Source: Bacteriovoracia bacterium
Lineage (GTDB): Bacteria > Bdellovibrionota > Bacteriovoracia > Bacteriovoracales > Bacteriovoracaceae
Length of the DNA: 64,000 nt
Direction of reading: 5' to 3'
NCBI GenBank assembly: GCA_030427595.1
Contig: JAUIBX010000002.1
Span: 1 to 64,000, forward strand
The notes beneath the pieces are model-generated. The model was not told the DNA's origin. It saw only the letters and a program-made list of their open reading frames with translations, and made no database searches. Below are positions 39,375-49,952 of this stretch, piece after piece. Position numbers and translations under genes: made by a program. Each line of letters begins with the position of its first letter. Position 1 is the stretch's first letter.

Positions 39375-41512
39375 GAATTGCCTTGGCCTTCATTGATGGC
39401 CTTCAATACTGCCTTGGCCGAAACGGGGATGGGGGTTCCTGGGCCAAAGATACCTTTTACGCCGGCCTTCTCAAGGAATTCATAGTCTTTCTTAGGGATG
39501 ACTCCACCAACAACCACAATAATGTCTTGAGCATTTAATTTTTTTAACTCCTCAATAAGGGCTGGAACTAATGTTTTATGGCCAGCAGCCTGAGAGCTTA
39601 CGCCGACAACGTGGACATCATTATCAACAGCTTGTCTTGCCACTTCCTCTGGTGTGGAGAAAAGTGGAGCAAGGTCAATATCAAAACCAACGTCCGCAAA
39701 GGCAGTGGCAATAACTTTAGCGCCTCTGTCATGTCCATCTTGTCCCATTTTAGCAACGAGCATGCGAGGACGACGGCCATGTTGTTTTTCAAAACTTTCA
39801 ATATCAGATTTGATGTTCATCCAACCCTCATCCTTTTCAAATGCACTACCGTATACACCACTAACTGTTCTCGTATTATCTTTGAAACGACCCCAGTGCT
39901 TTTCGAGCATATAAGTAATTTCACCTACAGTTGCTCTGGCACGAGCTGCTTTAACCGCAAGGTCAAGAGCGTTGCCTTCTCCATTAACTGCATAGGCTTC
40001 TAGGGCATCAAGGGCCTCTTTTACTTTATCATTATCTCTTGAACTTCGAATATGATCTAGGGCCTTTATTTGACCTTCCCTAACTTTGACGTTGTCAATT
40101 TCAAGAACCTCAACAGGGTCATCATTGGTGTTGGGGTATTTGTTGACGCCAACGATGACATCCTCGCCACGGTCAATTCGAGCCTGTTTAGCTGCTGCAG
40201 ACTTTTCAATATTGAGCTTGGGTACGCCCTTTTCAATGGCCTTTGCCATTCCGCCAAGAGAGTCGACTTCCTTGATGATCTCGCGGGCCTTGTCAGCGAT
40301 ATCTTTAGTAAGGCTTTCCATCATGTAGCTTCCACCCCATGGGTCTACAACTCCTGTGATACCTGTTTCTTCTTGAAGAATAATTTGAGTATTTCGAGCA
40401 ATTCTTGCAGAAAACTCTGTCGGTAGGGCGATGGCCTCATCAAAACTATTAGTGTGAAGTGATTGGGTGCCACCAAATACAGCGGCCATGGCCTCTATGG
40501 TTGTTCTGACAATATTATTATAGGGGTCTTGTTCTGTGAGACTCCAACCTGAAGTTTGGCAGTGGGTTCTAAGCATAGAAGACTTGGGTTTTTCTGGATT
40601 AAACTCACTCACTATTTCATGCCAAAGCAGTCTTGCTGCTCTTAGTTTGGCGACTTCCATGTAGAAGTTCATACCAATGCCAAAGAAGAAAGAGAGTCTT
40701 GGGGCAAATGAGTCAATCTTAAGACCAGATTCAATCGCCGTCTTAATATACTCCTTACCATCGGCCAATGTATAAGCGAGCTCAAGTGCAGCATCAGCTC
40801 CTGCCTCTTGCATGTGGTAGCCGGAGATAGAGATACTATTAAACTTGGGCATATTTTCTGATGTATAGGCAAAAATATCTGAGATGATTTTCATAGAAGG
40901 AGCCGGTGGATAAATATAAGTATTTCTCACCATGAACTCTTTAAGAATATCGTTTTGAATTGTACCTGATAGCTTTTCTGGGCCTACCCCTTGTTCCTCG
41001 GCCGCGACAATATAGTTGGCAAGGATAGGGAGAACGGCACCGTTCATTGTCATCGAAACAGAAACTTTGTCTAAAGGGATACCATCAAAGAGTACCTTCA
41101 TATCTTCTACGCTATCGATGGCCACACCGGCCTTACCAACATCGCCTACGACACGAGGATGATCTGAGTCGTAGCCACGGTGGGTGGCCAGATCAAAAGC
41201 GACGGATACGCCTTGACCTCCGGCCGCAAGAGCTTTGCGATAGAAGGCATTTGACTCTTCAGCAGTTGAAAAGCCTGCATATTGGCGAATGGTCCAAGGC
41301 CGGCCAGTGTACATGGTTGCTCTTGGGCCACGAATAAAGGGGGCCATTCCAGGGGTTGTATCCACCAAGTCGTTATTGGAAGTATCCGCTTTTGTGTAGA
41401 GGGGTTTAATTTTAATACCCTCTGGACTAAGCTTTGCCAGCGAGTCGGAAGATTTACCCTTCGTTTCTTTTTCTACAAGCTTTTCCCACTGATCTTTTCG
41501 AAAAATCGTCAT
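39371..41512 (-). CDS. scpA: Methylmalonyl-CoA mutase, large subunit type
   Basis: The product has 713 residues. The N-terminal TIM barrel holds the CoA- and substrate-binding motif [25 protein letters not shown] and [16 protein letters not shown]. The C-terminal cobalamin domain carries [21 protein letters not shown] with the base-off histidine. Residues in the substrate loop match the methylmalonyl, not isobutyryl or ethylmalonyl, type as far as can be judged. The length and the absence of a small-subunit gene suggest a homodimer like E. coli Sbm. It converts methylmalonyl-CoA to succinyl-CoA and pairs logically with the carboxylase at 27980-31500. No epimerase is seen. Confidence 0.95.
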   Translation of the reverse strand: MTIFRKDQWEKLVEKETKGKSSDSLAKLSPEGIKIKPLYTKADTSNNDLVDTTPGMAPFIRGPRATMYTGRPWTIRQYAGFSTAEESNAFYRKALAAGGQGVSVAFDLATHRGYDSDHPRVVGDVGKAGVAIDSVEDMKVLFDGIPLDKVSVSMTMNGAVLPILANYIVAAEEQGVGPEKLSGTIQNDILKEFMVRNTYIYPPAPSMKIISDIFAYTSENMPKFNSISISGYHMQEAGADAALELAYTLADGKEYIKTAIESGLKIDSFAPRLSFFFGIGMNFYMEVAKLRAARLLWHEIVSEFNPEKPKSSMLRTHCQTSGWSLTEQDPYNNIVRTTIEAMAAVFGGTQSLHTNSFDEAIALPTEFSARIARNTQIILQEETGITGVVDPWGGSYMMESLTKDIADKAREIIKEVDSLGGMAKAIEKGVPKLNIEKSAAAKQARIDRGEDVIVGVNKYPNTNDDPVEVLEIDNVKVREGQIKALDHIRSSRDNDKVKEALDALEAYAVNGEGNALDLAVKAARARATVGEITYMLEKHWGRFKDNTRTVSGVYGSAFEKDEGWMNIKSDIESFEKQHGRRPRMLVAKMGQDGHDRGAKVIATAFADVGFDIDLAPLFSTPEEVARQAVDNDVHVVGVSSQAAGHKTLVPALIEELKKLNAQDIIVVVGGVIPKKDYEFLEKAGVKGIFGPGTPIPVSAKAVLKAINEGQGNS

Positions 41513-41627
41513 AATCCGGATTCCATTTCTAATTGGTGAATATTTGGCTCAATTCTTATCAAAAGTGGGTTAAAAGCTCAAAAATAAGTGTTGGAAAGGC
41601 TTGAAATTAGGCAGGATTTACCACTTT

Positions 41628-41655
41628 TTGTGCAGCGCTCGTGGTCTGGTAAAAT
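41628..41655 (+). promoter_or_regulatory. Putative promoter of the 41692 gene
   Basis: TTGTGC (41628-41633) and TAAAAT (41650-41655) are 16 bases apart. Transcription would begin near 41662, which argues that translation starts at 41692 rather than at the GTG at 41662. The gap 41513-41691 otherwise contains only a weak minus-strand promoter-like pair (TTGAGC, 17 bases, TAAGAA) for the mutase. Confidence 0.55.
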
Positions 41656-41691
41656 AGAAGAGTGAAACTGTTGAAACCTGGAGGTCATTTG

Positions 41692-42243
41692 GTGTCAGGC
41701 GGAGACCGCGATTCTAAAGATTTTGTTCTAGAGTCATCCCTACAGTACTTCTTTTATTCCCAACTACAAGAGTTCAATGAGAAGTCTCAAGAACCTCTTC
41801 CTAACGAGGCGATTTACTACTCAAGCATGGTGATGGACCGCTTTGGTGAATCTGAAAACTACTTCGAAGTTTCAGAGGGAAAAGTGAAGGACAAGGTTCT
41901 TGGTGTAAAACTTCTTCAAACGAGTCACATGCCAAGAGAAGAAAAGAAGAGAGTTTTAAAGGATATCGGAGATATGGCGCTTTTGATCTGTGGCTTTTTT
42001 TCCGATTCACTTAATAAGAAAATTTTGGATACTAAGTACTATCAAGAGCTTGGGCAACGAGCATACAGTCACCTTAATGCAGAAGTGCCATCAGCTTATG
42101 ATGTACCGGAATTTTTCCATCTTTTGTCTCTACGCTTCGATCAGCTCGCGACAGTTATGAGCTTAGTGTCTGAGAAGACCATTGGTCAGGCCGCTGATTT
42201 CGAATCACCTTATTTAATTATCACCAAAAAAATTGCTGGTTAA
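41692..42243 (+). CDS. Small soluble protein of unknown function
   Basis: The product has 183 residues and no signal peptide or membrane segment. It looks mainly helical. The start GTG at 41692 lies seven bases after GGAGG (41680-41684) and fits the promoter at 41628; the longer GTG at 41662 would coincide with the transcription start. I do not recognise the family. Conspicuous parts are QYFFYSQLQEFNEKS and EFFHLLSLRFDQLATVM. It is alone between divergent scpA and the convergent M16 gene, with whose stop it shares a TTAA. Confidence 0.7.
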   Translation: MSGGDRDSKDFVLESSLQYFFYSQLQEFNEKSQEPLPNEAIYYSSMVMDRFGESENYFEVSEGKVKDKVLGVKLLQTSHMPREEKKRVLKDIGDMALLICGFFSDSLNKKILDTKYYQELGQRAYSHLNAEVPSAYDVPEFFHLLSLRFDQLATVMSLVSEKTIGQAADFESPYLIITKKIAG

Positions 42244-44816
42244 AATCCTTCTGGTTTTTCTCGTCCCACGAGGATCGTGCTCCACTTTTTGGAGAGGATA
42301 CGCTTTAAGTCCTTACTAAAAGAGTCATAGGTGAGCTTCTCAATTTCATTATTAGAGAGATGATAATGGTCTAAAGGAAATCCCTGGAGCGTTGTGACGG
42401 AATAGATATTGGCATAGTCATCATTCGTTTGAATATTAAGCAGACTTTGACCCGCAATCATTTTCTTTATTCTTTTAAACTCGTCACGGCTAAGACCATG
42501 AACACGAATTTTATCAATAATTTCGTGAATGGCCTTAAGAGCAGCCTCTACCTTGTCATATCCACTGGCCATATAGATTCCCCAGTAGCCCGCCTCTAGG
42601 GCAGAAAAATGAACAGGCTGAGCTGTATAGCATAGTCCTTGGCGGTCTCTCACTTCAACAAAGAGTTCTGAACTTTGACCTGACAGATGAGTGGTGAGCA
42701 TCTTGAGTGCCAAATGATCTTTATGCTTTAAAGGAGCCGTAGGAATCCCTGTGAAAATTTGAGTTTGCTCTCTGTCAAATTCTACAAAGATCTTTTCTCC
42801 AAGCTTTGGTTTAACTTTTCCTTGTTTTGCAGGTTTTTCTTTTCGAGATTTGAGACTTTCAAAGAGAGGCTCAAGTTTGTCATAGACTTCATCAAAACTT
42901 TTATCCCCACAGTAAGTGATAAGAATTTCTTTATTTCTTAAATTCTTCTGATGGGTTTCTTTTATAAGTTTTGCGGAGACTTTTTTAACACTAGATTCTG
43001 TTCCCATGACAGACATGGCGTAAGGGTGACCGTTGAAGAATGTCTGGGAGGCATTATTAAAGCAAATCTTAACGGGGTCTTTGAGATGATTTTTTAACAT
43101 CCTTAAGGCCATCTCTTTTTCTTGTTTTACAAAGGTTGATTTAAAACTAGGGCCAATGAGAGTGCCATTAAAATGATCCAGTAAGGTTTCAAAATGTTCA
43201 CTTTGGCCATGCATAGTAAGACCATAAGCATTCTTTCCCGAAAATGAACTTAAAGAAGCGGTTAGGTAGTCGAGTTCTTTTTTAAGGTCAAGATAATCTA
43301 CCTTTCCATAACCTTTGGTAATGGTTGAACTTATCAGTTGGTAAAGGCCATTTGTGGCCTTACTTTCCTCTGTGATTCCACCCTTTATATAGGCATGAAG
43401 AACAAATGTTGGGTTCATTAAGTTTTGGCGATAAATAAGCTTAACCCCAGGCTTGACTGTGTAGCATTGTACTTGGGGATCAAACTTACTTTTGAGAGGC
43501 TTTGAGAGTTTAGGGTGAGCCTCTTTTACTGACTTTAATTTTTTTATAAAGCGTGTTTGAAAGCTTTCAAGTAGCTTTTCGTTTTTGGCATTCTTCTGCC
43601 CAAGTGGCATTTGAACACTAAAATGAATTGGCCTCTTAAAGATTCTCTTTAAGCTGTCATTGACTTCACTTACAGTTGTTTTCTTAATGCGATTGATGAA
43701 TTCTTCTTCTGAAGTAATATCACCAGTAGAAGCGAAGCTATGACCTAGAGAGAAGGCATAACTTTCAATGGATTCCATGTCATAAACTTTTGAGGCGACA
43801 TATTGATTCTTTATCTTTTGAATTTCTTTATCTGAAAGACCTTCATTTAGAGTTGATATAATAAGCTTTTCAAATGAGCTAAGTACCTCTCTCATCTTCT
43901 CAATGGGGAAGATGAGTTTAATAAAATGAAGTCCTCCATCATTCATGAACATAGTTGAAGAGCCACAACTGGTTGCAATGGCCGTTTGACCTACAAGTTC
44001 TTGATAGAGCCGACTCGATTCACCATGACCAAGGCAATTTATAGCAAGGTCTTCTTGAGGGGCTGAGCTTGATTCAAATGTCGGAGCTTGGAGGCAGATA
44101 CTCATTTGGACCATGTGAGTATCTTTTTCGTGAATTTCTATTGTTGATTGAGACTTAAGTTTAAACTTGGGAAACTCAGAACGTGGACCATTGGGGAGCT
44201 TGAATTCCTCAATCGTTTTTTTGATTTGGTTTTTCTCTTTCATATCTCCCGCAACAACCAACAGGGCATTGTTGAGGTTATAAAAACCTTTTCTAAAATC
44301 TTTAAGTTGATCTTGAGAGAAGTTGAGGATTGTTTTTTCTGTTCCAAGAATCGGATGGGCGTAACCACCAGTAAAACAGGACTTTTGAATTTTTTGAAAT
44401 CCGTATTGGTTGGGATTGTCGATGGAGCGGCGATACTCCTCAAAAACAACTCCTCTTTCAGGCACGAGGTCCTCTTCTAGAAAGCGAGGGTTAGAAACCA
44501 TATCTAAAAGAATCTCGGTTGTATGATTAAGTTCAGTTGCAGGGGTGTTGATGTAGTAGCAAGTGTAATCGAAGCTTGTGAAGGCATTGATTTCTCCACC
44601 AAAACTTTCTACTTCGTGAGCGATGGCCGCCCCCGGTCTCTTATCAGTCCCTTTAAAGAACATATGCTCAAGAAAGTGAGCGATACCTTCATTTTCTTTC
44701 TTTTCTAACGCTGAGCCTGCTCTAAACCAAATTTGAACAGAGGCTGATGTACTACCGGGCGCATCAATAAAGAGAGTTTGTAGGTTGTTTCCAAGTTTGG
44801 TGAGCTCATGCTGCAT
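42240..44816 (-). CDS. M16-family zinc metallopeptidase (insulinase-like), two-domain
   Basis: The product has 858 residues. The N-terminal half carries the inverted zinc motif HFLEH (His47, Glu50, His51) in GIAHFLEHMFFKGT. The second half (from about residue 450, GVKLIYRQNLMNPTFVLHAYIKGG) is a degenerate M16 repeat without HxxEH, as usual for clamshell M16 enzymes of the PqqL/processing-peptidase type. No signal peptide was found, so the site of action is unclear. It is divergent to hemW and converges with the 41692 gene. Confidence 0.92.
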   Translation of the reverse strand: MQHELTKLGNNLQTLFIDAPGSTSASVQIWFRAGSALEKKENEGIAHFLEHMFFKGTDKRPGAAIAHEVESFGGEINAFTSFDYTCYYINTPATELNHTTEILLDMVSNPRFLEEDLVPERGVVFEEYRRSIDNPNQYGFQKIQKSCFTGGYAHPILGTEKTILNFSQDQLKDFRKGFYNLNNALLVVAGDMKEKNQIKKTIEEFKLPNGPRSEFPKFKLKSQSTIEIHEKDTHMVQMSICLQAPTFESSSAPQEDLAINCLGHGESSRLYQELVGQTAIATSCGSSTMFMNDGGLHFIKLIFPIEKMREVLSSFEKLIISTLNEGLSDKEIQKIKNQYVASKVYDMESIESYAFSLGHSFASTGDITSEEEFINRIKKTTVSEVNDSLKRIFKRPIHFSVQMPLGQKNAKNEKLLESFQTRFIKKLKSVKEAHPKLSKPLKSKFDPQVQCYTVKPGVKLIYRQNLMNPTFVLHAYIKGGITEESKATNGLYQLISSTITKGYGKVDYLDLKKELDYLTASLSSFSGKNAYGLTMHGQSEHFETLLDHFNGTLIGPSFKSTFVKQEKEMALRMLKNHLKDPVKICFNNASQTFFNGHPYAMSVMGTESSVKKVSAKLIKETHQKNLRNKEILITYCGDKSFDEVYDKLEPLFESLKSRKEKPAKQGKVKPKLGEKIFVEFDREQTQIFTGIPTAPLKHKDHLALKMLTTHLSGQSSELFVEVRDRQGLCYTAQPVHFSALEAGYWGIYMASGYDKVEAALKAIHEIIDKIRVHGLSRDEFKRIKKMIAGQSLLNIQTNDDYANIYSVTTLQGFPLDHYHLSNNEIEKLTYDSFSKDLKRILSKKWSTILVGREKPEGF

Positions 44817-44920
44817 ATTTGGGCTTCCTGAGTAAAATTAGTAGATAAAATGAGTTGTTGGCCAAGCTTCTCTATTATAAACAGATGTTAGCTTATAGTC
44901 ATACAGTTTGAGGTTCCTTT

Positions 44921-46033
44921 ATTAGATCAATTGAATCGCTCTACATTCACTTTCCTTTTTGTCGCCATCTTTGTAACTACTGCGACTTTTATAAGAAGGT
45001 TCCTCAGGGAAATGACCTTGAGAGCTTTGAGCTTCTTTTTGAGAAGATGTGGGCAAGGAATAAGGCCCTTCTTCTGGAAAATGGTTGTGAAATGAATCGT
45101 CTTCAAACACTTTATATTGGAGGCGGTACGCCTTCGCTATGGGGGGCTAGAGGAGCTCAATTCCTTCAAGACCTCTTGATCAGGGAAGGTGTTGAGTTGG
45201 CAGAGGGTTGTGAGTTCACTTTGGAAGTTAACCCTGGAACATGGACAGAGGACTCTATTAAAGCGTGGAAGGACCTAGGTGTTAGTCGTTTTTCTTTAGG
45301 GATCCAGTCTCTCCGCGCAGACTATTTAAAGATTCTAGACCGAGTTCACTCTGTCGATGATGTTTTTGAAACTTTAAAGTATTTCAATTCAATAGATGCT
45401 GCCTTCTCTGTCGACTTCATGCTTGGTCTGCCTTGGTCTGAGTCCAAAGATCGTCAAATTGAAAATGAGCTTAATGAAATTTTAAGCTTTAAACCAGAAC
45501 ACCTAAGCCTCTATATTCTTACGGCAAAAGGTGGCTACCCTTATAAAGAAGAGCTTCCCGAGGATGACTTTCTTGAAACAGAATATTTAAAGGTGGCAAA
45601 CCTTTTGAAGCAAAAAGGTTTTGGTCATTATGAGGTTTCAAACTTTGCCCAAAAGGGAAAGGAGTCTCTTCATAATCTTCAATACTGGCGAGGAGGGTCT
45701 GTCGCTGCCGTAGGTCCATCGGGTGTCGGCTTTCTTTCAAAGGAATCTCTTCGTTATAAATGGAAAACTTCTGAGGCATCTCCTGTGCTCGAAAACCTTA
45801 ATAAAGAAGAGGTTGCTCTGGAAAAACTCTATTTAGGATTAAGAATTTCCGATGGTATTGTCCTTAGTGATCACTTTGATTCTTCTGAGCTCAAAGCTCT
45901 TCGACCACTATTCAGCGATTGGGCCGCAAAAGAACTTGCTCAATATGAAGAAGAGGGTCATCACCTTTCTTTAACGTCACGCGGCTATCTGGTCCTAGAT
46001 GGTCTCATAAATCAGATTTTTTCTCGAATTTAG
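44921..46033 (+). CDS. hemW: HemW-like radical SAM protein with apparent AUU start
   Basis: The frame is open from 44912 and the product from 44921 has 370 residues. SLYIHFPFC is followed by the radical SAM cysteines Cys14, Cys18 and Cys21 (CRHLCNYC). The SAM-binding glycine motif GGGTPS is near residue 67 and the HemW-specific HNLQYW motif is present. HemW is a heme chaperone/coproporphyrinogen-oxidase homologue. There is no in-frame ATG, GTG or TTG before the cysteines. ATT at 44921 lies seven bases after TTTGAGG (44907-44913), and the N-terminal length matches E. coli HemW. The first in-frame ATG (45047) is past the iron-sulfur motif and cannot be the start. A frameshift or sequence error is the alternative. 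Confidence 0.85.
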   Translation: MRSIESLYIHFPFCRHLCNYCDFYKKVPQGNDLESFELLFEKMWARNKALLLENGCEMNRLQTLYIGGGTPSLWGARGAQFLQDLLIREGVELAEGCEFTLEVNPGTWTEDSIKAWKDLGVSRFSLGIQSLRADYLKILDRVHSVDDVFETLKYFNSIDAAFSVDFMLGLPWSESKDRQIENELNEILSFKPEHLSLYILTAKGGYPYKEELPEDDFLETEYLKVANLLKQKGFGHYEVSNFAQKGKESLHNLQYWRGGSVAAVGPSGVGFLSKESLRYKWKTSEASPVLENLNKEEVALEKLYLGLRISDGIVLSDHFDSSELKALRPLFSDWAAKELAQYEEEGHHLSLTSRGYLVLDGLINQIFSRI

Positions 46034-46086
46034 CATGTGATTACAGGCTCTTAGGCGGTCCCTGAAAGACTTTTTTAGGCTCAACA

Positions 46087-46114
46087 TTGACATGGGCGCC
46101 TTTCATCCCATCTT
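46087..46114 (+). promoter_or_regulatory. Heat-shock-like promoter of grpE-dnaK-dnaJ
   Basis: TTGACA (46087-46092) is followed after 14 bases by CCCATCTT (46107-46114), close to the sigma-32 -10 consensus CCCCATnT. As a sigma-70 promoter the -10 would be poor. Start of transcription near 46122 lies downstream of the in-frame ATG at 46092, so grpE translation must begin later, at 46152. Confidence 0.6.
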
Positions 46115-46151
46115 GTTTGGCGAGAAACGTGAACCAGAGGTTGATGAAGAC

Positions 46152-46739
46152 ATGGCAGAACAAAGTGAAAATCAAGAGAAGGATGAAGAGACGGTAATCG
46201 ATGCTCAAGCGGAAGCTGAAACTCAGGAAAATGACGTAGAAAAAGAGCCTGAAGTTGTCGAAGACTCTGATGAAGGCGTTACGGCCGAAGAAGAGTCAAA
46301 AAATGAAGAGCATGACTTCAAACAAAAGTTCTATTATCTGGCTGCAGAAATGGACAACATGAAGAAGCGCTTTGATAGGGAAAAAGACAACCTTATCAAG
46401 TATGGAAATGAAAAAGTTTTAAGCGGTCTTCTGGAAGTTGTAGATAACCTAGATAGAACAGTCGACGCAATCGCGGGAGACGAAGATGAAAAGGTTAAGA
46501 ACATTTACTCTGGAATTGAGATGGTAAGGAAGCAATTCCTTGATGTCTTAAAGGCCAATGGCCTAGAGAAGGTAGAAGCACTTGGAGAAATTTTTGATCC
46601 TAATGTCCATGAAGCCATGGCCCAACAGCCTGCTGAAGGAAAGAAAGATCAAGAGATTATTCAGGTTTTCCAACATGGATATACATTAAATGGCCGCCTC
46701 CTTCGTGCAGCCAAAGTAGTCATTGCTAGTAACGAATAA
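46152..46739 (+). CDS. grpE: GrpE nucleotide exchange factor
   Basis: The product has 195 residues from the ATG at 46152; an in-frame ATG at 46092 overlaps the promoter. The first 55 residues are very acidic. The long helix [17 protein letters not shown] and the head-domain hallmark [14 protein letters not shown] followed by [16 protein letters not shown] identify GrpE. It releases ADP from DnaK. It is first of grpE-dnaK-dnaJ. Confidence 0.94.
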   Translation: MAEQSENQEKDEETVIDAQAEAETQENDVEKEPEVVEDSDEGVTAEEESKNEEHDFKQKFYYLAAEMDNMKKRFDREKDNLIKYGNEKVLSGLLEVVDNLDRTVDAIAGDEDEKVKNIYSGIEMVRKQFLDVLKANGLEKVEALGEIFDPNVHEAMAQQPAEGKKDQEIIQVFQHGYTLNGRLLRAAKVVIASNE

Positions 46740-46761
46740 GTTTAAATATAAGGAGAATATC

Positions 46762-48696
46762 ATGGGTAAAATTATCGGAATTGACTTAGGTACTACGAAC
46801 TCTTGTGTCGCAGTTCTAGAAAATGGAAAGTATAAAATTGTCCCCAATGCTGAAGGTCACAACACAACTCCCTCAGTAATTGGTTTTGGTAAAAATGACG
46901 AAGTTCTTGTTGGTCAGGTTGCTAAGCGCCAAGCTGTAACCAATCCAAATAAGACCCTCTACGGGATTAAACGACTCATTGGTCGTAAGTTTGAATCGCC
47001 TGAAGCAAAGAAGTTTGCTGACGTTGCACCTTTTGAAATTTTCGCCAATAAAAATGGCGACGCTTGGGTAAAAGTAGACGGTAAAGAAATGTCTGCTCAA
47101 GAAATCTCAGCTAAGGTTCTTCAAAAAATGAAGAAATCAGCTGAAGACTATCTTGGTGAAGAGGTTACAGAAGCTGTTATTACTGTTCCTGCCTACTTCA
47201 ACGATGCTCAAAGACAAGCAACAAAAGATGCTGGTCGTATTGCTGGGCTAGAAGTTAAGCGAATTGTGAACGAGCCTACAGCAGCAGCTCTGGCTTATGG
47301 CCTAGAGTCTAAGCAAGATAAGAATATTGCAGTATTTGACCTTGGTGGTGGTACTTTCGATATCTCTATCCTTGAGATTACTGGTGATGGTGTTTTCGAA
47401 GTTAAGGCAACTAATGGTGATACATTCCTTGGCGGTGAAAACTTTGATGAAGCCATCATTAACTTTCTTGCTGAAGAGTTTCAAAAGCAAGAAGGTATTG
47501 ACCTTAGAAAAGATCAAATGGCCCTTCAACGTCTTAAAGAAGCTGCAGAAAAAGCAAAGCATGAGCTTTCAACAACAACTTCAACTGACGTGAACTTGCC
47601 ATTTATTACAGCTGACCAGTCTGGACCCAAGCACCTTAACGTAAATATGAGTCGTGCTAAGTTTGAATCTTTGATTTCTGATCACCTCAATGCGCTTGCG
47701 AAGCCATGTGAAACGGCCATTGCTGACTCTGGTCTCTCTAAGTCAGAAATTCATGAAGTGATTCTTGTCGGTGGCTCAACTCGTATCCCAGCTGTTCAAG
47801 AAAAAGTTAAAGAAATCTTTGGTAAGGAAGCTTCAAAAGGTGTTAACCCTGATGAGGTTGTAGCAGCTGGTGCTGCTATCCAAGGTGGTGTTCTTGCTGG
47901 TGACGTTAAAGATGTTCTTCTCCTCGATGTAACACCTCTTTCTCTTGGTATTGAGACTCTTGGTGGTGTAATGACTAAGATCATCGAGAAAAACACTACT
48001 ATTCCTACTAAGAAATCACAGGTTTTCTCTACAGCTGCTGACAACCAGCCTGCTGTGAGCATCCACGTACTTCAAGGTGAGAGAGAGTTCTCAAAAGATA
48101 ATAAGACTCTTGGAAAATTTGATCTTACGGGAATTAACCCAGCTCCACGTGGCGTGCCTCAAATTGAAGTAACCTTTGATATTGATGCTAACGGTATCGT
48201 GAACGTGTCTGCTGTTGATAAGGCCACTGGCAAGTCTCAAGAAATTAAGATTACTGCTGGGTCTGGTCTTTCTGAAGAAGAAATCGACAGAATGGTTCGT
48301 GAAGCTGAAGAAAATAAAGAAGAAGATCAGAAGAGAAGAGAAGTTGTCGATACTCGCAACAGCCTCGACGCTATGATTCTTGCTGCAGAAAAAATGATCA
48401 AAGATGGTGAAGGGAAAATCTCTGATGCCTCTAAGTCTGAAGTTGAATCAGCTGTCGCAGAAGCTAAGACTAAACTAGAGTCTGAAAGTGTTGATGAACT
48501 TAAAGCAGCTTCTGAAGCGCTTCAGAATGTCACTCATAAAGTAGCTACTGAAATGTATCAGCAAGGTGGTGGAAACCCAGAAGATATGGCAGGTGCTGCT
48601 GGAGCAGGCACTGGTGACCAAGGTCAGGCAGGAGCCGGTGGCGAGCAGAAAAAAGACGACGATGATGTCGTTGATGCTGACTTCAAAGAAGTATAA
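46762..48696 (+). CDS. dnaK: Chaperone DnaK (Hsp70)
   Basis: The product has 644 residues. The ATG at 46762 is chosen because AGGAG (46751-46755) precedes it and DnaK proteins begin [14 protein letters not shown]. The ATPase domain has [23 protein letters not shown] and [14 protein letters not shown]. The substrate-binding domain starts near [15 protein letters not shown], with a Gly-rich tail ending DADFKEV, close to the EEVD-like DnaK C-terminus. It is 22 bases after grpE. Confidence 0.99.
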   Translation: MGKIIGIDLGTTNSCVAVLENGKYKIVPNAEGHNTTPSVIGFGKNDEVLVGQVAKRQAVTNPNKTLYGIKRLIGRKFESPEAKKFADVAPFEIFANKNGDAWVKVDGKEMSAQEISAKVLQKMKKSAEDYLGEEVTEAVITVPAYFNDAQRQATKDAGRIAGLEVKRIVNEPTAAALAYGLESKQDKNIAVFDLGGGTFDISILEITGDGVFEVKATNGDTFLGGENFDEAIINFLAEEFQKQEGIDLRKDQMALQRLKEAAEKAKHELSTTTSTDVNLPFITADQSGPKHLNVNMSRAKFESLISDHLNALAKPCETAIADSGLSKSEIHEVILVGGSTRIPAVQEKVKEIFGKEASKGVNPDEVVAAGAAIQGGVLAGDVKDVLLLDVTPLSLGIETLGGVMTKIIEKNTTIPTKKSQVFSTAADNQPAVSIHVLQGEREFSKDNKTLGKFDLTGINPAPRGVPQIEVTFDIDANGIVNVSAVDKATGKSQEIKITAGSGLSEEEIDRMVREAEENKEEDQKRREVVDTRNSLDAMILAAEKMIKDGEGKISDASKSEVESAVAEAKTKLESESVDELKAASEALQNVTHKVATEMYQQGGGNPEDMAGAAGAGTGDQGQAGAGGEQKKDDDDVVDADFKEV

Positions 48697-48716
48697 GTTA
48701 TAGAATACTTTGAAAG

Positions 48717-48742
48717 AGAAGGCCCTTCCTAGGGCCTTCTTC
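48717..48742 (+). terminator. Hairpin between dnaK and dnaJ
   Basis: AGAAGGCCCT (48717-48726) pairs with AGGGCCTTCT (48731-48740) around TCCT. The T tract is short and interrupted (TTCATTT), so partial termination or RNA stabilisation is likely. It would lower dnaJ relative to dnaK. Confidence 0.75.
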
Positions 48743-48765
48743 ATTTAACGATCTAGGATTAATTA

Positions 48766-49899
48766 ATGAGTAAGCGAGACTATTACGAAGTTTTAGGGGT
48801 TCAAAGAGGTGCTTCAAAAGATGAGATTAAAAAGGCTTATCGAAAGTTAGCACTTAAGTATCACCCAGACCGTAATCCAGACGACAAAGAGGCTGAAGCC
48901 AAATTCAAAGAAGCTTCTGAAGCGGCTGAAATTCTTTTAGATGACAATAAGAAGTCTCGTTATGATCAATTTGGTCATGCAGGAGTTGATGGTCAGTCTG
49001 GCTTTGGTCAGGGTGGATTTGGAGCAGGAGGGGACTTCGGTGACTTAGGGGATATCTTTGGAGACATTTTCGGAGATATTCTTGGTGGCGGAAGAAGAGG
49101 TGGACGCAGAAGACATCGTGGTACCCCTGGAAATGACCTCCAAATGACTCTTGATGTGTCTTTTGAAGAAGCTGCCTTTGGCGCTGAAAAGAATATCTCA
49201 CTTACTCGTTTCGTTGAGTGTGAAACTTGTCATGGCTCTGGGGCCAAGAGTGGAACTCAACCTTCTACATGTGACATGTGTCAGGGGATGGGTGAGGTTC
49301 GTAGGCAGCAAGGTTTCTTTACCGTTGCAACGACTTGTCCCAAATGTCAGGGCTCAGGTCAAATGGTGACTGACCCTTGTGGAACCTGTTCTGGACAAGG
49401 ACGTAAGAAGAAGAAAGTTGATCTCGCAGTCAAAGTACCTGTTGGTATTGATACCAATCAGCGCCTCAAGCTTTCTGGCGAGGGTGACTCAGGTACACAG
49501 GGTGCTCCCAACGGAGACCTTTATGTTGTTATTAATGTCCTTAACCACTCGATCTTTGAGCGTGATGGTTTTGATATTCACTGTACTGTCCCGATCAGCT
49601 TTTCTCAGGCAGCTCTAGGTGCCAGCATTGAAGTGCCTACGCTTGATGGAAAAGTGGAAGTCACTGTTCCTGAAGGAACTCAGTCGGGTAAAAAAATGCG
49701 TCTTAAGGGTAAGGGCATACAGCGCCTTGGCGCCTACGGTGTAGGTGACCTCATTTTGACTATTCATGTCGAAACGCCGACCAAGCTTTCAAGCGAGCAA
49801 AAGGAAATTTTCAAACGCCTTTCTGAGCTTGAAAGTAACGAAAAGAGTCATCCTATGAGCCGTGGCTTCTTCGACAAAGTTAAGGACCTCTTCCACTAA
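48766..49899 (+). CDS. dnaJ: Chaperone DnaJ (Hsp40)
   Basis: The product has 377 residues and is a class A J protein. The J domain has [12 protein letters not shown] and HPDRNP with the HPD motif near residues 33-35. A Gly/Phe region follows, then four zinc repeats [24 protein letters not shown] and CGTCSGQG, and the C-terminal substrate domain with [20 protein letters not shown]. All elements are present. It stimulates DnaK ATPase. Confidence 0.98.
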   Translation: MSKRDYYEVLGVQRGASKDEIKKAYRKLALKYHPDRNPDDKEAEAKFKEASEAAEILLDDNKKSRYDQFGHAGVDGQSGFGQGGFGAGGDFGDLGDIFGDIFGDILGGGRRGGRRRHRGTPGNDLQMTLDVSFEEAAFGAEKNISLTRFVECETCHGSGAKSGTQPSTCDMCQGMGEVRRQQGFFTVATTCPKCQGSGQMVTDPCGTCSGQGRKKKKVDLAVKVPVGIDTNQRLKLSGEGDSGTQGAPNGDLYVVINVLNHSIFERDGFDIHCTVPISFSQAALGASIEVPTLDGKVEVTVPEGTQSGKKMRLKGKGIQRLGAYGVGDLILTIHVETPTKLSSEQKEIFKRLSELESNEKSHPMSRGFFDKVKDLFH

Positions 49900-49952
49900 A
49901 TCATTAAAATTTAAAGTATCGTCCGGTGGAATCTCGGTTCACGAAGGTATAA

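Noticed and set aside
39578-40003. 141-codon plus-strand open frame inside methylmalonyl-CoA mutase
   Set aside because: Antisense of the conserved cobalamin domain; sequence shows no domain of its own.
44885-44911. ATG at 44885 as the start of hemW
   Set aside because: In frame, but TGA at 44909 stops it after eight codons; it would be valid only with a sequence error or readthrough.
45047-46033. ATG at 45047 as the start of hemW
   Set aside because: It would delete the radical SAM CxxxCxxC motif, which is intact just upstream in the same frame.
46092-46151. Longer GrpE from ATG 46092
   Set aside because: The ATG overlaps the heat-shock-like promoter and has no SD; added residues have no GrpE similarity.
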